From: CAZMCC01 sp964564695 | GTDB taxonomy: Bacteria; Planctomycetota; Phycisphaerae; Phycisphaerales; UBA1924 | DNA: 19,164 bases | NCBI GenBank assembly: GCA_964564695.1 | Contig: CAZMCC010000076.1 | Coordinates: forward strand, 1 to 19,164 | Direction of reading: 5' to 3' | Part shown: in pieces, positions 16,363-19,164 of the stretch | How positions within the stretch are numbered: position 1 is the first letter of the stretch | Layout of the letters: every line of letters starts with the position of its first letter | Made by a program: the position numbers and the translations under genes | The notes under the pieces: generated by a model | The model's database searches: none | What the model saw: only the letters and a program-made list of their open reading frames with translations | What the model was told of the DNA's origin: nothing

Positions 16363-17820
16363 ATGCCGTACTACACCAAACTCGGCCTCCTCCCCAAGAA
16401 GCGCCACGTCCAGTTCCGCCGTCCCGACGGCGTGCTCTACTCCGAAGAACTCTTCGGCACCGAGGGCTTCAGCGGCCCCAGCTCCACCATGTACCACATC
16501 CACCCCCCGACCCAGGTCGCGGGGTGGAAGAAGATGTACTCCACCAAGGTCGAGTACGTCGAGCAAGACGTGATGCGCATGCGCCACGTCAAGTCCGGCC
16601 CGCTCAAGGCCAAGGGCGACTTCGTCACCGGGCGCGTCGTCCTCTTCGGCAACTCCGACTGCGAGATGTCCGTCTGCAACCCGGCGGAGCAGATGGAGGC
16701 CAAAGTCTCGGGCGGCACGACCCCCTACCACTTCAAAAACGCCCAGGGCGACGAGTGCCACTTCATCCACTTCGGCTCCGGCCTCTGCCACACCATGATG
16801 GGGACGATCCGCTTCGGCCCCAAGGACTACCTCGTCATCCCCAAGGGTGTCATCTACACCGTCATCTGGGACAAGCGCGCGAGCGGCCCCGACGGCAAGC
16901 CCGCCGACGGCGGCCCCGCCATCGACACCATGCCCTACGGCAAGGTCCTCCTCATCGAGACCACCAACGGCTCGCACATCGGCCCCCCCAAGCGCTACGT
17001 CTCCAAGGTCCAGGGGCAGTTCCTCGAGCACGCCCCTTACTGCGAGCGCGACCTCCGCCTCCCCGAACTCCCCATGACCTTCGACCAGCGCGGCGACTTC
17101 CCCGTCCGCATCAAGGCCCGCGACGTCGTCCACGAATACGTCTACCACTACCACCCCCTCGACATCGTCGGCTGGGACGGCTGCTACTACCCCTTCGCCT
17201 TCAACATCGACGACTTCAGCCCCATCACCGGCAAGCTCCACATGCCGCCGCCGATCCACCAGACCTTCGAGGCCCACAACTTCGTCATCTGCTCCTTCTG
17301 CCCGCGCATGCTCGACTACCACCCCCAGTCGATCAAGGTCCCCTACAACCACTCCAACCTCGACTCCGACGAAGTCCTCTATTACGTCGAGGGCAACTTC
17401 GGCTCCCGCAAGGGCATCGAGATCGGCAGCCTCACCGCCCACCCCCAGGGCATCCCCCACGGCCCGCACCCCGGCACCATCGAGGCCTCCCTCACCGCCA
17501 CGCACACCGGCGAGCTCGCGGTGATGTGCGACACCTTCCGCCCGCTCTTCCCGACGAAGGCCGCCATCGACCTCGACGACATGAAGTACCCCGCGAGCTG
17601 GGAGGGCGAGCATTTCCCCGGGCTTTCGAGCGGCAAAATGCACCTCAACGGCGCGACGGTGCCCCCCGCGTCGGCGGCCGCGTTCCCCAGGGACGTCGAC
17701 CCGGTCCCCGTCATCAAGGCCGACGTCGCTTCGATCGTGCAGCCCGCGCCGCACACGACCAACGGCAACGGCAAGGCCGCCGGAACGCCGGGGGACACGG
17801 CGAACGTGTGGGCGCCCTAA
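16363..17820 (+). CDS. hmgA: Homogentisate 1,2-dioxygenase
   Basis: A 485-residue cytosolic non-haem iron enzyme that opens the aromatic ring of homogentisate to maleylacetoacetate in tyrosine and phenylalanine catabolism. The ATG at 16363 begins MPYYTKLGLLPKKRH; no clear ribosome site precedes it. Diagnostic segments: MYHIHPPTQV near residue 45, the cupin-like block FGPKDYLVIPKGVIYTVIW, the HPLDIVGWDGCYYPFAFNI block, PPPIHQTFEAHNFVICSFCPR, then the iron-ligand region PYNHSNLDSDEV (His330 and Glu337) and IPHGPHPG (His366). The His-Glu-His triad matches the family. The enzyme is somewhat longer than the usual 430-445 residues because of a Pro/Ala/Gly-rich tail (about 435-485). Other tyrosine-pathway genes are not in this window. 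A repeat element occupies its upstream region; the next gene is convergent, 17 bases away. Confidence 0.93.
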   Translation: MPYYTKLGLLPKKRHVQFRRPDGVLYSEELFGTEGFSGPSSTMYHIHPPTQVAGWKKMYSTKVEYVEQDVMRMRHVKSGPLKAKGDFVTGRVVLFGNSDCEMSVCNPAEQMEAKVSGGTTPYHFKNAQGDECHFIHFGSGLCHTMMGTIRFGPKDYLVIPKGVIYTVIWDKRASGPDGKPADGGPAIDTMPYGKVLLIETTNGSHIGPPKRYVSKVQGQFLEHAPYCERDLRLPELPMTFDQRGDFPVRIKARDVVHEYVYHYHPLDIVGWDGCYYPFAFNIDDFSPITGKLHMPPPIHQTFEAHNFVICSFCPRMLDYHPQSIKVPYNHSNLDSDEVLYYVEGNFGSRKGIEIGSLTAHPQGIPHGPHPGTIEASLTATHTGELAVMCDTFRPLFPTKAAIDLDDMKYPASWEGEHFPGLSSGKMHLNGATVPPASAAAFPRDVDPVPVIKADVASIVQPAPHTTNGNGKAAGTPGDTANVWAP

Positions 17821-17837
17821 ACGCCCAGCAACCGTCT

Positions 17838-19164
17838 CTACGCCGGCGCAACCTGAGCATGACGCGGCAGCCGCCGGAGCCACCACGCGCGCAGTTCGTC
17901 GTGCGCCGCCATCGGCGGGCCGAACGTCTCGGCCAGCGTGTCCGCGAGTTCCACGGCGCCCTCGGGAATGCCTACACACACCTGCTGCTCGCAGCGCTCC
18001 CGAACCCGCGCTGCCACCCGGTCGAGGGCGGCATCGTCTTCCGGAATGGGCAGCGCGAGCACCTGCTTGGCGCTGAGCTTGATCGCGTCGGCACTCATCG
18101 CCGCCCCCGCGTGCCGCGTGAGCGCGATCGCGGACGCCGCCGGTGAGGCAAGCGCGGCCGCGACGTGCCACAGCTTCGCCGGGTCCTTCGGCGTCACCGT
18201 GATCACCGGCACGCACGGCAGCAACTCCCCCGCCGGATCCGGCAACACCTCGAGCACGCGCGTCTGCGTCGCGAGCAGGAGCTTGGGAACGAGGCGGGCC
18301 TTCGCCCACGCGCTCAGCATGCGCGCGTCAGCGTCGCCGCGGGCGGCCGCCGCGTCGATCGCATCCAGGTCGACCCGCGGGTGCCGCCACACCTGCCCAT
18401 GAATCCTCGTCGTGATCCGTCCCCACAGCGATTCGAGCGGAGCGATGAGACCGGAGGTAATGAGTTTGGGGCGGCGTGAATGCGGGTCACCGGCGGGCAC
18501 TTCGTCGTCGACGATGCACCCGCGCAGCCCGTAGTACTGGTCGCGAAAGTCCGCCGTCGCGTCGGCGAGGTCGGCGAGTGTGCGCTTGCCGCGGATGATG
18601 ACGTTCGGGATGCCATCGGCGTCGGCGAAGAGGTGCGACCAGCTCGGGCGTCCGGCGAGATCGGCGGTGTCAACGTCAATCGCCGCCAGAGACGTGAACC
18701 GCGTCCCCGCGCTCCGGCGCAGCGAGACGCCGCCCGCCACGTGCTTGTGCAGGGCGATCGCGCACGTCGCCACGCTCGCGCCCGTGAACGCCCCCGACGG
18801 GGCGGCCCACAAGGCCGTCGGCACGCACGCCCCCAGCACCGCCTGGCGCACGCGTCCCGCGTGCTCCACCGCGAGCAGCGACCGCGGCAGCACAAGCCCC
18901 ACCCGCCCGCCCGGGCGCGCAAGCTGCGTGGCAAGGAGAAGGAACGCCGCCGCCGTGTCCGCGTAGCCGCGCAGCGCGCCGGCGAACCGGGCCCGCAGCA
19001 GCGCCCGGACCCCCGGATCGACGGCCGTCGCCGACTGGAGTTGGTTGAGAAAGGGAGGATTTCCGAGGACCACGTCGAAGCCGCCGCGCGCAGGGCGGCC
19101 CGAAGATCTCCCTCCGCAACGCGGAGGGGGAAATGCTTGCTCGGCGTCCAGCCGAGCAAGCGAG
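17838..19164 (-). CDS. N6-adenine DNA methyltransferase (Eco57I/TaqI type), partial, apparent frameshift
   Basis: The main open frame (17838-19073, 411 residues) carries the methylase motif IV, D-V-V-L-G-N-P-P-F, with NPPF at 19050-19061. FDVVLGNPPFLNQLQ is typical of Eco57I-type N6-adenine methylases. Next come LARPGGRVGLVLPRSLL and, near the C-terminus, ASAIALTRHAGAAMSADAIKLSAKQVLALPIP, which matches the TaqI-like specificity domain ending. Upstream to the window edge, a second frame encodes LLGWTPSKHFPLRVAEGDLRAALRA, a plausible direct continuation toward the SAM-binding region. The frame switch lies in the GCGCGCGGCGGC stretch at about 19082-19095; one missing base would join them. The start and SAM motif I lie beyond the window. 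It transfers a methyl group to adenine in DNA; no restriction gene is visible downstream. Confidence 0.75.
   Translation of the reverse strand, partial: SLARLDAEQAFPPPRCGGRSSGRPARGGFDVVLGNPPFLNQLQSATAVDPGVRALLRARFAGALRGYADTAAAFLLLATQLARPGGRVGLVLPRSLLAVEHAGRVRQAVLGACVPTALWAAPSGAFTGASVATCAIALHKHVAGGVSLRRSAGTRFTSLAAIDVDTADLAGRPSWSHLFADADGIPNVIIRGKRTLADLADATADFRDQYYGLRGCIVDDEVPAGDPHSRRPKLITSGLIAPLESLWGRITTRIHGQVWRHPRVDLDAIDAAAARGDADARMLSAWAKARLVPKLLLATQTRVLEVLPDPAGELLPCVPVITVTPKDPAKLWHVAAALASPAASAIALTRHAGAAMSADAIKLSAKQVLALPIPEDDAALDRVAARVRERCEQQVCVGIPEGAVELADTLAETFGPPMAAHDELRAWWLRRLPRHAQVAPA

Noticed and set aside
16213..18309. Long minus-strand frame (698 codons) across hmgA and a 642-codon plus-strand frame at 16218-18146
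   Set aside because: Both are shadows of the well-supported hmgA reading frame, with repetitive charged composition and no motifs.

Overview
The window is GC-rich chromosomal DNA, most likely from a member of the Planctomycetota and probably the Phycisphaerales. The main evidence is two large secreted proteins that begin with the planctomycete LEPR-XLL signature (FDALEPRCLLAF and FEALEPRRVLSF). Supporting evidence is GTG/TTG starts behind strong GAGG/GGAGG ribosome sites, and a tyrosine-recombinase remnant of planctomycete type. A 10-N scaffold gap beside a 48-base poly-C run shows this is a draft assembly, possibly a metagenome bin.

Layout. 91-2055 (-) is a large lipoprotein. It is divergent from 2193-2486 (+), a tiny stand-alone CBM48/AMPK-type glycogen-binding domain protein. 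2523-3194 (-) is a DUF2238/YjdF-like six-helix membrane protein. 3414-6515 and 6768-9926 (+) are tandem paralogues with the same plan: LEPR-XLL N-terminus, right-handed beta-helix, two Ig-like modules each with an EF-hand-like loop, and a conserved C-terminal block of seven propeller-like repeats. 10035-10529 (-) is a small cupin. 10858-12754 (-) is an acyltransferase-3 membrane enzyme with ankyrin repeats inserted between its transmembrane halves, interrupted by the assembly gap. 13090-14466 (+) is a 5'-truncated OleC-like AMP-ligase. 14592-14725 (-) is a decayed integrase fragment. 14991-16010 (-) is a secreted protein whose start overlaps (ATGA) the end of another 5'-truncated gene, 16007-16225. 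16363-17820 (+) is homogentisate 1,2-dioxygenase (hmgA). 17838-19164 (-) is an Eco57I/TaqI-type N6-adenine DNA methyltransferase that runs off the window and has an apparent frameshift.

The gaps between genes hold a family of palindromic repeats. Members share the core GTGCCACCGAGTGC and/or a hairpin loop containing CGCTTTGGG (CCAAAGC on the other strand). The composite copy at 12850-13089 and the copy at 16226-16334 share an identical 18-base end. In both cases that end abuts the broken 5' side of a truncated gene, in the same orientation and reading phase. This makes the repeat a candidate mobile or recombinogenic element. Copies at 9938-10024 and 10748-10820 bracket the cupin gene.

The genes do not form one pathway. 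hmgA points to tyrosine/phenylalanine catabolism, the LEPR pair and lipoprotein to a large cell-surface or secreted protein repertoire, and the acyltransferase to envelope glycan or lipid acylation. The most unusual items are the repeat family with its truncated neighbours, the tandem LEPR/beta-helix/propeller proteins and the ankyrin-split acyltransferase.
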